Assembly (NCBI GenBank): GCA_902826215.1
Contig: CADEDY010000003.1
Coordinates: forward strand, 151,299-215,298
DNA length: 64,000 nucleotides
Direction of reading: 5' to 3'
Source of the DNA: an uncultured Bacteroidota bacterium
Lineage (GTDB): Bacteria; Bacteroidota; Bacteroidia; Flavobacteriales_F; PHOS-HE28
Shown here: in pieces, positions 9,315 to 18,723 of the stretch
How the letters are laid out: each line of letters begins with the position of its first letter
How positions within the stretch are numbered: the first letter of the stretch is position 1
Made by a program: the position numbers and the translations under genes
Notes under the pieces: model-generated
The model's database searches: none
Told to the model about the DNA's origin: nothing
The model's input: the letters and a program-made list of their open reading frames with translations, nothing else

Positions 9315-10693
9315 CGCAAGCTGGTCTTGATCACACGTTGTGTGTACCGATCCACGCCCGTGCCGACGGCGATCAAATAGGTGCCATCAGCAAGGTCGGC
9401 AAGGTCCACTTCCAACGAACGCAGGTTTCCGAGCGGGGTTGTTCGCACCACTTGCCCGTTGCTGTTGATGACCTCGATCGATGTCGAGGTCGGATCCTCT
9501 TTGAATGCTTGCACCCGCACGGTACCGCTGGTAACGGTCGGTGCGATCCGGAATGCTGGAGGAACCGTTGCGCTGTTCATTCCAGTGGGGGTGTCGTAGG
9601 CCAAGACCCATAGTCCCGTTTGCATATCACTGACCAGAATGTTGCCAGAGGGCAGGTAGGGGTATACGCCCCAAGCACCACGGAAGCCGTTTGCGTTCGG
9701 GGCCGAATTCGTGTCGTAGTAACCAAGCAATTCAGGCATCTGCGGGTTGGCCGCATCCCATGCCCAGTACCCATCATAATAATAGGCCACGTGTACCCGG
9801 TCGCCGGTAAAGAAGGGGTTGTGCAGGATCGACGTGGGGTCCACGCCCGAGGTAACGGTGCTAAGGATGTTGAGGTCCGAAGGGTCCGTCGCATCGATGA
9901 ACTTCAACGGTGAACCGTGTGTTTCATCGGCCATGGCATACAGGGTTCCTGCATCGTTCATCCAACCGCTGTGGTTGTAGCCTTGGTCAGGATAGCTGGT
10001 CAGGGCTCCGATGATCTCCGGGTTGAAAGGGTCGGAAAAGTCGATGACGTGCAAGGCATCCTGGTCGTTGGTCCAAACGATGTTGTCGCGCACGAAGCAA
10101 TCATGAACGTATCCGATCGCACCGTTCCACCAAGGGAAGGAGGCTTCACAATTCACGAGCAGTTCCGGCGCGGCTGGATCGGCGATGGAGAAGATGCTGA
10201 ACTGGCTGCTGCCACCGCAGGTGTACATGCGTGCATTCACCGTATCGATCTCGATGTTGTGGACCCTTGCGAAGAGCGTGTTGTCATCGTAGACAACGTG
10301 CACCGAATCCGGCAGGAAGCGCAGGTCCATCACTTGCAATGAACTAGGTCCTTCATCACAGACCACGAAGAGATGATCGGCATACACGCGCATGTCGCGA
10401 TGCACGAGGCCAGCGCCACCGAACCGTCCGGGTACGTGGTCGACCTGGATGCTCATTGTAGGTTGTGTCACATCGATGAAATGCGTGCCGGTCGTGCTGC
10501 CGATGATGGCATACTCGCGACCGTTCGCCGCATAGCCCCACACTTCGTTGTACTTGTTCTGCAGGCCGTTGTCGCCGATGGGCAAGGTGGGGTCCTGCCA
10601 GTTGAACAAGCGATGCACGTTCAGGCTGTCCTGTGCCGAGGTGGAGACGGCAAAAAGAGCACTCAAGAAAAGAAATAGGGTCCTGTTCAGCAT
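9311..10693 (-). CDS. choice-of-anchor B family protein with type IX sorting domain
   Basis: Secreted surface protein of 460 residues. It has an N-terminal signal peptide ending near STSAQ. A region with LVIVD-like repeats follows, including the segment YAIIGSTTGTHFIDVT typical of the choice-of-anchor B group. The C-terminal domain of about 70 residues starts near residue 385, contains IEVINSNGQVV and ADGTYLIAV, and ends in a basic tail, the pattern of T9SS type A sorting. It is therefore expected to cross the outer membrane by type IX secretion. The molecular role is unknown. It is co-oriented with gatB (4 bp overlap) and pnp (7 bp overlap). Confidence 0.85.
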   Translation of the reverse strand: MLNRTLFLFLSALFAVSTSAQDSLNVHRLFNWQDPTLPIGDNGLQNKYNEVWGYAANGREYAIIGSTTGTHFIDVTQPTMSIQVDHVPGRFGGAGLVHRDMRVYADHLFVVCDEGPSSLQVMDLRFLPDSVHVVYDDNTLFARVHNIEIDTVNARMYTCGGSSQFSIFSIADPAAPELLVNCEASFPWWNGAIGYVHDCFVRDNIVWTNDQDALHVIDFSDPFNPEIIGALTSYPDQGYNHSGWMNDAGTLYAMADETHGSPLKFIDATDPSDLNILSTVTSGVDPTSILHNPFFTGDRVHVAYYYDGYWAWDAANPQMPELLGYYDTNSAPNANGFRGAWGVYPYLPSGNILVSDMQTGLWVLAYDTPTGMNSATVPPAFRIAPTVTSGTVRVQAFKEDPTSTSIEVINSNGQVVRTTPLGNLRSLEVDLADLADGTYLIAVGTGVDRYTQRVIKTSLR

Positions 10694-11499
10694 GAGGCGA
10701 TCAGTTCACGCATGATCAGTGTCAACTTCGGCTCGGCCTTCTCTGCGACGCGCTGCACCATTTCGTGCGTGGTCTTTTCGATACGGCCTTCCACGCCCAT
10801 GTCGGTGATCACGCTCATGGCGAAGCAGGGGATCCCCATCTGCCGAGCGGCGATCACCTCTGGAACGGTGCTCATGCCAACGGCATCACCGCCGATGATG
10901 CGCATGTATTTGTACTCCGCAGGCGTTTCAAGCGTGGGGCCCGTAAGTCCCACGTACGTTCCAACTTGCAGCTTGATGGAATTAGTTGCTGCAATGGCTT
11001 GGGCTTTGGCGATGAAGCTATGGTCATAGGGCTCGCTCATGTCTGGAAAGCGTGGTCCCAATTCGTCGATGTTCTTGCCGATCAGCGGATTCGGGAAAAG
11101 GCAGATGTGGTCGTTCAGGATCATCAGGTCGCCCGTCTCGAAGGCCGGGTTCACACCCCCGCATGCATTGCTCACGAAAAGTCGCTGGATCCCGAGGAAT
11201 TTCATCACGCGTACGGGCATGACCACCTCGCTCATGGTCCATCCTTCGTAGAAATGGAAGCGGCCTTGCATGGCCACCACAGGCTTACCACCAAGCATCC
11301 CGAAAAGCAATTTTCCCGGATGCCCTTGTACAGTGCTCACTGGGAACTCCGGGATGTCGCTGTACGCTATGGAGTGCAGAACGTCGATCTCCTTGCCCAA
11401 ACCGCTGAGGCCAGTGCCGAGGATGATGCCCGTTTCCGGTACGAAGCCATCGGTGGCCTTCTTCAAATGGTCAGCGATGCGCTGAATGCGTTGTAACAT
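10687..11499 (-). CDS. purine-nucleoside phosphorylase
   Basis: Trimeric-type PNP that splits purine nucleosides with phosphate in salvage. Visible motifs are ILGTGLSGLG near the N-terminus, the phosphate-binding GHPGK, RFHFYEGW, SNACGGVNPAF and MSTVPEVI. I chose the ATG at 11499, giving 270 residues that start MLQRIQ, because that is the usual family length. An in-frame ATG at 11535 would add 12 residues and lengthen the overlap with lpxK. With the chosen start it still overlaps the 3' end of lpxK by 29 bp. Confidence 0.95.
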   Translation of the reverse strand: MLQRIQRIADHLKKATDGFVPETGIILGTGLSGLGKEIDVLHSIAYSDIPEFPVSTVQGHPGKLLFGMLGGKPVVAMQGRFHFYEGWTMSEVVMPVRVMKFLGIQRLFVSNACGGVNPAFETGDLMILNDHICLFPNPLIGKNIDELGPRFPDMSEPYDHSFIAKAQAIAATNSIKLQVGTYVGLTGPTLETPAEYKYMRIIGGDAVGMSTVPEVIAARQMGIPCFAMSVITDMGVEGRIEKTTHEMVQRVAEKAEPKLTLIMRELIASC

Positions 11500-12583
11500 G
11501 GTGACGGATAAGTTCGGCGAAGCGTTCGGGTTCATTCAGGATAATGGTCCGCATACCGATCACCGCCAAAGGAAGCCCGTCCAAAGGACTTCCTTCGATG
11601 GATGAGGAAAGCCGTGCGGCATCCTTCTCCGTGGTGACCAGCATTTTCGGACCGGCCGCGAAATTAGCGTATCGGTCGGCGAGGCGTTGGAGGTCGGTGC
11701 GTGTAAAAGGGTGGTGATCGGAAAAGGCGACGTGTTCAACTTGACCTGAAATGGACCGCAGATGGGCGACCAGAGGAGCAGGGTCCGCAATGCCCGTGAA
11801 CAGCAGGCAGTTGGTTCTGTTCAGAGCTCCGGGGTCACTGCGATGCTCTGATGGCTTCGACCCATCGGATGGTACTACGCGGATCGAAGGGGCATCATAG
11901 CCGATCCCCGCGAAGAACGATTGCTGTCCTTCGGTCAACCCTAGGCGTGCCCGCCACCGCGCATGTTCGGCCGTATCGGGCAAAGCCGGGCACTTGGTCA
12001 CCACTACCACGTGTGCAGCCTTGGCCCGGGAAGGAAGATCCCGGAGCCTTCCCGCGGGCAGCAAAGCATCATCGCAATATGGGCGTGACCAAGTGGTGAG
12101 CAGGATGTTCAGGCCGGCGTCCAACCGGCGGTGTTGCAAGGCATCGTCAAGCAGCACGACTTTCACCTCTACGACCCGTTCTTCAATATGTTCAATGGCC
12201 TTCACACGGTCCGCTCCGACGAATACCCTTACCTGTGGGAACTTCCTCTTGACCTGTACGGGTTCGTCACCACTAGCATCGGCCGTATCGCTTTCCAGGA
12301 CTTCGTGCACATCCGTATCGGCTCGTCCATATCCGCGGCTCAATGTGGCCAAGGGTGCCGTACCCTCCAAGATCCGCAGCACCAATTCCATCATCGGCGT
12401 CTTCCCGGTTCCTCCCAAGGCCAGGTTGCCAATGGCGATCGTCGCGACTTCGGGTCGTTCACTTTTCAGAAGACCACCATCATACAGCGCATGCCGAGCG
12501 AGAAGCAGTGCGCCGTACAGAGCGGTGAACGGCCATAGGAGGATCCTTCGGAGCAGCATCGCGTTCTTTGTGGGAACGATCAT
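11471..12583 (-). CDS. lpxK: tetraacyldisaccharide 4'-kinase
   Basis: Inner-membrane kinase that phosphorylates the 4' position of the lipid A disaccharide precursor to give lipid IVA. The 370-residue protein has a single N-terminal membrane-associated helix, the P-loop GGTGKTP near residue 58, and the SRGYG and DDALQHR motifs of LpxK. It is the first gene of the seven-gene minus-strand run that ends with lpxH. Its ATG lies only 12 bp from the divergent Nif3-like gene, so the promoter must overlap the start of one or both genes. Confidence 0.95.
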   Translation of the reverse strand: MIVPTKNAMLLRRILLWPFTALYGALLLARHALYDGGLLKSERPEVATIAIGNLALGGTGKTPMMELVLRILEGTAPLATLSRGYGRADTDVHEVLESDTADASGDEPVQVKRKFPQVRVFVGADRVKAIEHIEERVVEVKVVLLDDALQHRRLDAGLNILLTTWSRPYCDDALLPAGRLRDLPSRAKAAHVVVVTKCPALPDTAEHARWRARLGLTEGQQSFFAGIGYDAPSIRVVPSDGSKPSEHRSDPGALNRTNCLLFTGIADPAPLVAHLRSISGQVEHVAFSDHHPFTRTDLQRLADRYANFAAGPKMLVTTEKDAARLSSSIEGSPLDGLPLAVIGMRTIILNEPERFAELIRHHVTTHSAHR

Positions 12584-12595
12584 TCAAGGCGAAAG

Positions 12596-13690
12596 ATGCG
12601 CATCAAAGAATTGACCTCCGCCCTCGAAGCCTGGGCTCCACGTTCCTTGCAGGAAGATTATGACAACAGCGGCTTTCAAGTGGGCGACCCGGAAAGAGAG
12701 ATCACCGCTGCGCTGGTCTGTCTGGATTGCACTGAAGCGGTCGTGGAGGAGGCCGTTGACAAAGGCTGCCAGCTTATCATCAGCCATCACCCGGTCATTT
12801 TTCGCGGACTCAAGAGTCTGGTAGCCAGGGGTTATGTGGAACGAACGCTCCTCGCGGCCATCAAGCATGACATCGCGCTATACGCCATCCATACCAATTT
12901 GGATAATGTGGTCTCGGGTGTGAACGCGGAGATCGCCGCTCGGTTGGGCCTGAAGGTGACCGGTGTGTTGGATCCCAAGCCCGGGCAATTGAGGAAACTC
13001 GTGGTCTTTGTTCCGAATGATCACGTGGACATCCTGCGCAAGGCCGTTTTCGACGCGGGTGGTGGGCATATCGGCGACTACGACGAGTGCAGTTTCGTCA
13101 TTGATGGAGAGGGCACCTTCCGACCACGGCAAGGCGCCAACCCGGTTGTTGGAGAGATCGGGAAGCGGAACATCGAGGCCGAATCCCGCTTGGAGTTCAT
13201 CTACTCCTCTCATACAGAAGCGGCCATTCTACGCGCCATGAACGCAGCCCATCCATACGAGGAGGTGGCTTACGACCTGATCCCTTTGGACAATGCCCAT
13301 CAAGGTATCGGAAGTGGCTTGGTAGGAGCCTGGGACAAGCCACTGAGCGAGAATGAGTTCTTGGGTCGATTGAAGGAAGTCTTCCGCCTGAAAGCCGTCC
13401 GTCATACCCGGTTACTGGGGAAGCCCGTTCAACGCGTCGCATTGTGCGGAGGGTCAGGCGCTTTTCTCATCGGCAAGGCCAAGGCGGCAGGAGTAGATGC
13501 ATACCTCACCGGAGATGTGAAGTACCACGAGTTCTTCGAGGCTGATGGCCGTATGCTTTTAGCCGATATCGGGCACTATGGGAGCGAACAATTCACCATG
13601 CACCTGATACAGCGTAGGCTAGGGGAACTTTTCCCTACCTTTGCCGTCCGTTTGACGGAAAACGTCACGGATCCCATATACCATTTTTGA
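12596..13690 (+). CDS. Nif3-like dinuclear metal-center protein (YqfO type)
   Basis: Member of the NIF3/GTP cyclohydrolase I type 2 family with the long form (364 residues) that carries an inserted PII/CutA-like domain (roughly residues 125-225). The N-terminal YDNSGFQVG and ISHHPVIF motifs and the C-terminal GDVKYHEF and DIGHYGSEQF motifs supply the di-metal ligands. The biochemical role of the family is unsettled. It is followed after 3 bp by the zinc-ribbon coiled-coil gene, a pairing I recall as common in Bacteroidota, so the two are probably one transcript. Confidence 0.93.
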   Translation: MRIKELTSALEAWAPRSLQEDYDNSGFQVGDPEREITAALVCLDCTEAVVEEAVDKGCQLIISHHPVIFRGLKSLVARGYVERTLLAAIKHDIALYAIHTNLDNVVSGVNAEIAARLGLKVTGVLDPKPGQLRKLVVFVPNDHVDILRKAVFDAGGGHIGDYDECSFVIDGEGTFRPRQGANPVVGEIGKRNIEAESRLEFIYSSHTEAAILRAMNAAHPYEEVAYDLIPLDNAHQGIGSGLVGAWDKPLSENEFLGRLKEVFRLKAVRHTRLLGKPVQRVALCGGSGAFLIGKAKAAGVDAYLTGDVKYHEFFEADGRMLLADIGHYGSEQFTMHLIQRRLGELFPTFAVRLTENVTDPIYHF

Positions 13691-13693
13691 CCC

Positions 13694-14530
13694 ATGGCGA
13701 AGAGCGACGTGAAGGCTCCGGCGAAAGAGAAAGAGGCGAGATCCGCCTCTGAGAACGGTAAGGCAACACCTGCCTCATCCAAGTCCGATATCACGGTAGC
13801 TGAGAAACTCGTTGAGCTGTACCGCTTGCAGCACATCGATTCGCAGGTGGACAAGATCCGCACACAGCGCGGTGAGCTTCCGTTGGAAGTGCAGGACCTG
13901 GAAGATGAGGTAGCTGGGCTGGAGACCCGCCTGAACAAGCTTCAGGATGAGCTCACCGAAATGGAGACCCAGGTCACCGATAAGAACAACTTGATCAAGG
14001 ACGCGAAAGCCCAGATCAAGAAGTACGAAGCGCAACAAGCCAAGGTCCGTAACAACCGTGAATACGATTCCTTGACCAAGGAAGTGGAGTTCCAGAACCT
14101 GGAGATCCAACTGGCCGAGAAGCGCATCAAGGAAGCGAAGGCCCAGATCGATGGGAAGAAGGCGGTCGTGGAAGAGAGCAAGGCCCGCCACGATGAGCGC
14201 AAGAAGGACCTCGAGATCAAGCGCAAGGAATTGGATGATATCGTAGCTGAAACGGAGAAGGAGGAGAAGGACCTCGCCAAGAAGAGCGAAGTAGCTGCGA
14301 AGCACATCGAAGAGCGACTTTTGAGCGCCTATCACCGAATTCGCAGTAATGCCCGCAACGGCCTTGGTGTGGTAGCAGTGGAACGTGGTAGCTGTGGTGG
14401 TTGCTTCAATAGCATCCCTCCACAGCGTCAATTGGACATCAGCAGCCACAAGAAAGTGATCGTGTGCGAACACTGTGGTCGGATCCTCGTGGACGACTAT
14501 GTGGTTGAGCGGGTCAAGAGCGGCAAGTGA
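13694..14530 (+). CDS. coiled-coil protein with C4 zinc ribbon (DUF164/CdsZ-like)
   Basis: A 278-residue protein with a low-complexity N-terminal extension (about 35 residues rich in Ala, Lys, Ser and Glu) and a long heptad-rich helical hairpin (about 40-225). A C-terminal zinc ribbon has ligands in CGGC and CEHCGR, separated by NSIPPQRQ-type residues. This architecture is the zf-RING_7/DUF164 family, implicated in nucleic-acid or export-associated roles; the function here is unknown. It sits 3 bp behind the Nif3-like gene and is closed by a strong hairpin terminator. Confidence 0.88.
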   Translation: MAKSDVKAPAKEKEARSASENGKATPASSKSDITVAEKLVELYRLQHIDSQVDKIRTQRGELPLEVQDLEDEVAGLETRLNKLQDELTEMETQVTDKNNLIKDAKAQIKKYEAQQAKVRNNREYDSLTKEVEFQNLEIQLAEKRIKEAKAQIDGKKAVVEESKARHDERKKDLEIKRKELDDIVAETEKEEKDLAKKSEVAAKHIEERLLSAYHRIRSNARNGLGVVAVERGSCGGCFNSIPPQRQLDISSHKKVIVCEHCGRILVDDYVVERVKSGK

Positions 14531-14552
14531 GCCGATCGGTAAGAAATGCGGA

Positions 14553-14590
14553 GGGGCGGTCTCAGAGTGAGACCGCCCCTTCTTCTTTTC
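14553..14590 (+). terminator. rho-independent terminator
   Basis: Perfect 12-bp stem (14553-14564 paired with 14568-14579), three-base GAG loop, then a T/C-rich tract TTCTTCTTTT. It lies 22 bp after the zinc-ribbon gene and probably ends the Nif3-zinc-ribbon transcript. Confidence 0.93.
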
Positions 14591-14632
14591 GATCAGGAGA
14601 AGCTACCTCGGTCGAACCCGATGAAGTCTGAA

Positions 14633-16150
14633 CTAAGGCCGTAAGCTCACTGTGATCAAAGAGCGGATCGTCGAACGGCTTTCCGTGACAGGGCCTACGA
14701 TCGAAGCGTCGTATGGGTAATAGGTTGATGAGCCTTGCACATAGTTCATGCCCAGGTCGATACCAAGGTGATCGGAGCGGTACCCGAGGCCGCCAGCGTA
14801 CGTGCGTTGCGCCAAACCGTGACGTAGGTCATCTTTCCGGTAGGCATCCGGCACGAATCCCCAACCAAGGCGGAAATACCAATTGCCACTTCTCCATTCT
14901 GTTCCAACGCGCACTGCGTGGACCGCTCGGAATGAACTCTTGATGGCGTCGTTCTCGATGTTGAAACTGTAGTTGTCCACCAGCTTGTTGCTCGGCCGAA
15001 AGCGGGCTTGTGCGTAGTCCGTGTAGGTGTAATCGATGCTCACCAGACCGTGTTGTCCTGCAACGTAGGCAGCACTGGCGACCGCCTTCCAAGGGCTATT
15101 CACGCGGTAGTTGTAGACGTTCTCCGGCGAAGATGCACTGTAGTTCGTGCGCCCATCGTTCGGTGAAGGCGTTCGAAAGCTGGTGCGCATGTCGGTGGTG
15201 TACACATCGTTCAACTGGGTCCACATTGGACTATGGATAGCAAGCCCTGCGCGGAACCGGTCCGTCAAGCGTGCGATGAATCCGATCTTGAGGTCGATCC
15301 CGTTCCCGGTCACGTTGAGCTGCTCCCGGAAGGTCAGGTCCTTCAAGTCGATGGATCCATCGGGAACCGTTTCGCTGTGCGACGAAACCTCCTTGTAACG
15401 GAAACCAACGATCCCCAATGAAGCGCCGATGTAGAAGCGATCCATGTAATTGTTGGCGTAGAAGAAGGACGTACTGGTCGTCGCGCCGTGTGATTCAAGC
15501 GTCCCGGTCTGATCTACCAAAGCCCCAGCAGGAAGTGCGGGTACGTAGCTCGTTCCAACGGTATCGGCCGGGTCGATTGGGTCGATCCCATACGTTTCAT
15601 AGGCCAAGCCCGAAGTGAACGGGAGAGCGTCATAGATATCGGGGATGCGCGTTCCTTCAGCTTGCCAAGCGAAGTCATCAAGAATGGAACTTGGAATACC
15701 GGATGCACTTGCTTGTGAGCTCCAATGATGGGTGGCCTGCCGGTCATAGACCAAACCGAAGGTGCTGCCCCGCCAATCGCTGCCCTTCTCTGCAGGTGAA
15801 TTCAACGCTAGGGTGAAGTTGCCGAGGTACAATCTGGATTGCGCCCGGCTCGCAGAAGTTCCATAGAACGCACTTTTGATCGAATTCACATCGAACCCCA
15901 AGCTCAGCGACAGTTCGCTGGTCCGATACAGCCCCGCGCCTGCCGGGTTGATGGCGATGGCTGCACCATCGGCCCCCAAGGCTCCGAATGCATTGGCCAA
16001 CCCGATGCTGCGGGCTGTTCCGCCAGGTGCCACTGTGCTCAAGCGAACCGCATCCACCTCGTTCTGCGCTATCGCCCTTATGGGAACGAAGCCAAGCAGA
16101 AACAGGAAGTGCCGAAGGAGTGAGCGTAGGGTCGATCGCACCGTTCCCAT
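14633..16150 (-). CDS. OmpP1/FadL/TodX-type outer membrane protein
   Basis: Predicted outer-membrane beta barrel of 505 residues for hydrophobic compounds. After a signal sequence ending near IRAIAQ, the mature N-terminus has the hatch-like motif GGTARSIGLANAFGALGAD and NPAG, the hallmark of FadL/OmpP1 proteins. The rest alternates polar and aromatic residues and ends ITVSLRP, a typical barrel end. It overlaps the upstream lipoprotein gene by one base, and the pair is divergent from proS. Confidence 0.88.
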   Translation of the reverse strand: MGTVRSTLRSLLRHFLFLLGFVPIRAIAQNEVDAVRLSTVAPGGTARSIGLANAFGALGADGAAIAINPAGAGLYRTSELSLSLGFDVNSIKSAFYGTSASRAQSRLYLGNFTLALNSPAEKGSDWRGSTFGLVYDRQATHHWSSQASASGIPSSILDDFAWQAEGTRIPDIYDALPFTSGLAYETYGIDPIDPADTVGTSYVPALPAGALVDQTGTLESHGATTSTSFFYANNYMDRFYIGASLGIVGFRYKEVSSHSETVPDGSIDLKDLTFREQLNVTGNGIDLKIGFIARLTDRFRAGLAIHSPMWTQLNDVYTTDMRTSFRTPSPNDGRTNYSASSPENVYNYRVNSPWKAVASAAYVAGQHGLVSIDYTYTDYAQARFRPSNKLVDNYSFNIENDAIKSSFRAVHAVRVGTEWRSGNWYFRLGWGFVPDAYRKDDLRHGLAQRTYAGGLGYRSDHLGIDLGMNYVQGSSTYYPYDASIVGPVTESRSTIRSLITVSLRP

Positions 16151-17157
16151 TAGCGCCGTCCGGGGCTAGAACGTGTTCCACCGCCACCGCCGCCGCCACG
16201 ACTTCCGCCTCCTCCACCGAGGCTCGGCGAAGGACTGGAACGGCTTCCATCGTACACGCTGCGGCCAGGAGAACTCCTGCTCGGGTCGATGGATGGGCGG
16301 GTACGCTCATTGGTTGAACGCGAAGGACGCACTGAATTGCGGTCAATGCTCGGTGTGGTGGGCTGTGTTCGAGTGCGCGCATCCCCTTGATAGCGTACGC
16401 CGTTCGTTCCTCTTGGAGCGGGCATCAGGCCCACCGTATTGCGCACCGGTCGGTTGAGTCCGACATTGCCCATGGAACCTCCACCGCGCGTGGATGGCCG
16501 ATGCCCTACAATGGTACCATAGCCCCCATCCCCGGTCACAACTGGGGTATAGCAGGAGTAGCAGTTGCCGTAAGGACTATAGTAGTTGCCGTACCCATAT
16601 CCACCTCCGTAGCCGTAACCGCCGTAGCCATATCCATTGAAACCACCGTTTCCGTAGGGGCTTCCCCAACCGTTGTTGTAGAACGGGTCATTGTACCATG
16701 CGAATTGATTCCAGCCGTTGATACCACCGAATGGGGAACAAGAGCCGGAAAAACCGGGCCTGTACCAGCCGCTATAGACCCCAGTGCCGAATCCCCAAGC
16801 CATCGAATTTCCGTAGGCCCCCATGTACAGGCCAGGCTGAAAGGCCATACTATTCCCATAGTTGTTGAATCCGAACCGCCCGTAGTTGTAATAGTACGGG
16901 TCGTTGTACGTCATGTCGTAATAGCTGCGGTCTGCACCTAACTGCTGGGAAGTTTGCGGATCGTAATAATCATCCGGAGGTGCAGGTGGGCTGGAAACGT
17001 CCGGTGACCCCCCTTCCAATGAAGCCGTTAGTGGCGCTTGTGAAGGTAGGAAGTAGACATCGTCCCGCACGCTTGCGGTCGGCGCCAAAGAACTACAGGA
17101 AGAAAGGACCATCGTTACCATGGCCACACCGATGAGGGAAAGAATCGTGTTCTTCAT
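16150..17157 (-). CDS. low-complexity Gly/Tyr/Asn-rich lipoprotein
   Basis: A 335-residue protein with a lipoprotein signal whose lipobox is LSSC (Cys about residue 21). The middle (about 75-210) is dominated by YGN, YGGYG and WNQFAWYNDP-like repeats. The C-terminus is Arg/Ser-rich and finishes with two runs of Gly. The composition suggests a disordered or sticky outer-surface protein; I cannot assign a function. It is upstream of, and overlaps by one base, the FadL-like gene, so the two are probably co-expressed. The divergent neighbour is proS, and a 10-bp palindrome lies between. Confidence 0.8.
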   Translation of the reverse strand: MKNTILSLIGVAMVTMVLSSCSSLAPTASVRDDVYFLPSQAPLTASLEGGSPDVSSPPAPPDDYYDPQTSQQLGADRSYYDMTYNDPYYYNYGRFGFNNYGNSMAFQPGLYMGAYGNSMAWGFGTGVYSGWYRPGFSGSCSPFGGINGWNQFAWYNDPFYNNGWGSPYGNGGFNGYGYGGYGYGGGYGYGNYYSPYGNCYSCYTPVVTGDGGYGTIVGHRPSTRGGGSMGNVGLNRPVRNTVGLMPAPRGTNGVRYQGDARTRTQPTTPSIDRNSVRPSRSTNERTRPSIDPSRSSPGRSVYDGSRSSPSPSLGGGGGSRGGGGGGGTRSSPGRR

Positions 17158-17172
17158 CTTCGTTGTGTTGTT

Positions 17173-17196
17173 GAATGAGCGCCGGAGCGCTCATTC
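17173..17196. promoter_or_regulatory. perfect 10-bp inverted repeat between divergent genes
   Basis: GAATGAGCGC at 17173-17182 pairs with GCGCTCATTC at 17187-17196 around a CGGA loop. It lies 15 bp upstream of the lipoprotein ATG and 57 bp upstream of proS. Neither side has a T run, so it is not a standard terminator. It could be an operator or a 5'-UTR hairpin of the lipoprotein message. Confidence 0.5.
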
Positions 17197-17253
17197 GGGT
17201 AGTTACTTTAGCCGCCTCAGTTCCAGAACAAAAATAATACCACGATAGGGGCG

Positions 17254-18723
17254 ATGGCGGACATTCTGACGAAACGGGCGGACGATTACGCCAAATGGTA
17301 CAACGACCTGGTTCTGAAGGCCGACCTTGCTGAACACAGTGACGTGCGCGGCTGCATGGTCATCAAGCCCCACGGGTACGCTGTTTGGGAGAAGATGCAA
17401 GCGGCGCTGGATGGCATGTTCAAGGCTACAGGCCACGTCAATGCCTACTTTCCCTTGTTCATTCCGAAGAGCTATTTGGCCAAGGAAGCCAGCCACGTGG
17501 AGGGCTTTGCGAAGGAATGCGCCGTGGTCACGCACTACCGTCTCAAGAGCGATCCTGTTCATGGTGTGGTGGTCGATCCTGAGGCGAAGCTGGAGGAAGA
17601 ACTCATCATTCGCCCCACGAGCGAGACGATCATCTGGAACACCTATCGAGGCTGGGTGAAGAGCTACCGCGATCTTCCTTTGTTGATCAATCAATGGGCC
17701 AACGTGGTTCGCTGGGAGATGCGTACGCGCCTGTTCCTGCGCACCGCGGAATTCCTCTGGCAGGAAGGGCATACCGCACACGCCACCAAAGCCGAAGCGG
17801 TGGAAGAGACTGAGCGCATGCTCGAGGTATATGCCAAGTTCGCAGAGGAGTATATGGCCATTCCGGTCATCCGTGGTATGAAGACTGCAAGCGAGCGGTT
17901 CGCTGGTGCCGAGGAAACCTACTGCATCGAAGCCATGATGCAGGATGGAAAAGCCCTGCAGGCCGGCACGAGCCATTTCCTGGGTCAGAATTTCGCGAAG
18001 GCTTTCGACGTGGTCTTCACCAACAAGGAGAATAAACAAGAACATGTCTGGGCCACGAGTTGGGGCGTCAGTACACGCTTGGTCGGTGCATTGATCATGA
18101 CCCATAGCGACGACAATGGCTTGGTCCTTCCTCCGAAGCTGGCCCCTGTTCAGGTCGCGGTGGTGCCCATTGCGAAGAATGCCGAGCAGATGACAGCGAT
18201 AAAGGCCTATGTCGCGCCTGTTCTGGAGGCGCTGCGTGCCAAAGGGATCACCGTGAAATTCGATGACGATGATCAGAAGAAGCCCGGCTGGAAATTCGCG
18301 GAGTATGAATTCAAAGGCTATCCCGTGCGGATCGCCATCGGCCCGCGCGATATGGAGAACGGTACCGTGGAGGTTGCACGCCGCGATACCATGGAAAAGC
18401 AAGTGATGCAGATGGCCGATCTGGCCGACAAAGTGGAGCACCTGCTGGAAGCGATCCAAAGCAACCTGTACGAAAAGGCGCTTGCCATGCGCGAAGGATA
18501 CACCCGTGCAGTGGATTCCTATGACGAGTTCAAAGTGGCGATCGAGGACGGGGGGTTCATTCTCGCGCATTGGGATGGCACTGGCGAGACCGAGGAGAAG
18601 GTGAAGCAAGAGACCAAAGCGACCATTCGCTGCATTCCGTTGGTAGGGGAGGTGGTTGCTGGGCGCTGTATGGTGACCGGTGCGCCGAGTGCTCGGCGCG
18701 TCATTTTCGCTCGTGCTTACTGA
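17254..18723 (+). CDS. proS: prolyl-tRNA synthetase, archaeal/eukaryotic-type (ProS type 3)
   Basis: Charges tRNA(Pro) with proline. The 489-residue length, lack of an inserted editing domain and C-terminal extra zinc/ProS-C-like domain mark the short archaeal-type enzyme. Class II motifs are visible as RPTSETIIW and [20 protein letters not shown], and the anticodon-binding domain spans about 290-400. The protein ends FARAY; a C-terminal Tyr is typical of this type. The stop overlaps the ATG of the next gene by one base (TGATG), so translation is probably coupled. Confidence 0.96.
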   Translation: MADILTKRADDYAKWYNDLVLKADLAEHSDVRGCMVIKPHGYAVWEKMQAALDGMFKATGHVNAYFPLFIPKSYLAKEASHVEGFAKECAVVTHYRLKSDPVHGVVVDPEAKLEEELIIRPTSETIIWNTYRGWVKSYRDLPLLINQWANVVRWEMRTRLFLRTAEFLWQEGHTAHATKAEAVEETERMLEVYAKFAEEYMAIPVIRGMKTASERFAGAEETYCIEAMMQDGKALQAGTSHFLGQNFAKAFDVVFTNKENKQEHVWATSWGVSTRLVGALIMTHSDDNGLVLPPKLAPVQVAVVPIAKNAEQMTAIKAYVAPVLEALRAKGITVKFDDDDQKKPGWKFAEYEFKGYPVRIAIGPRDMENGTVEVARRDTMEKQVMQMADLADKVEHLLEAIQSNLYEKALAMREGYTRAVDSYDEFKVAIEDGGFILAHWDGTGETEEKVKQETKATIRCIPLVGEVVAGRCMVTGAPSARRVIFARAY

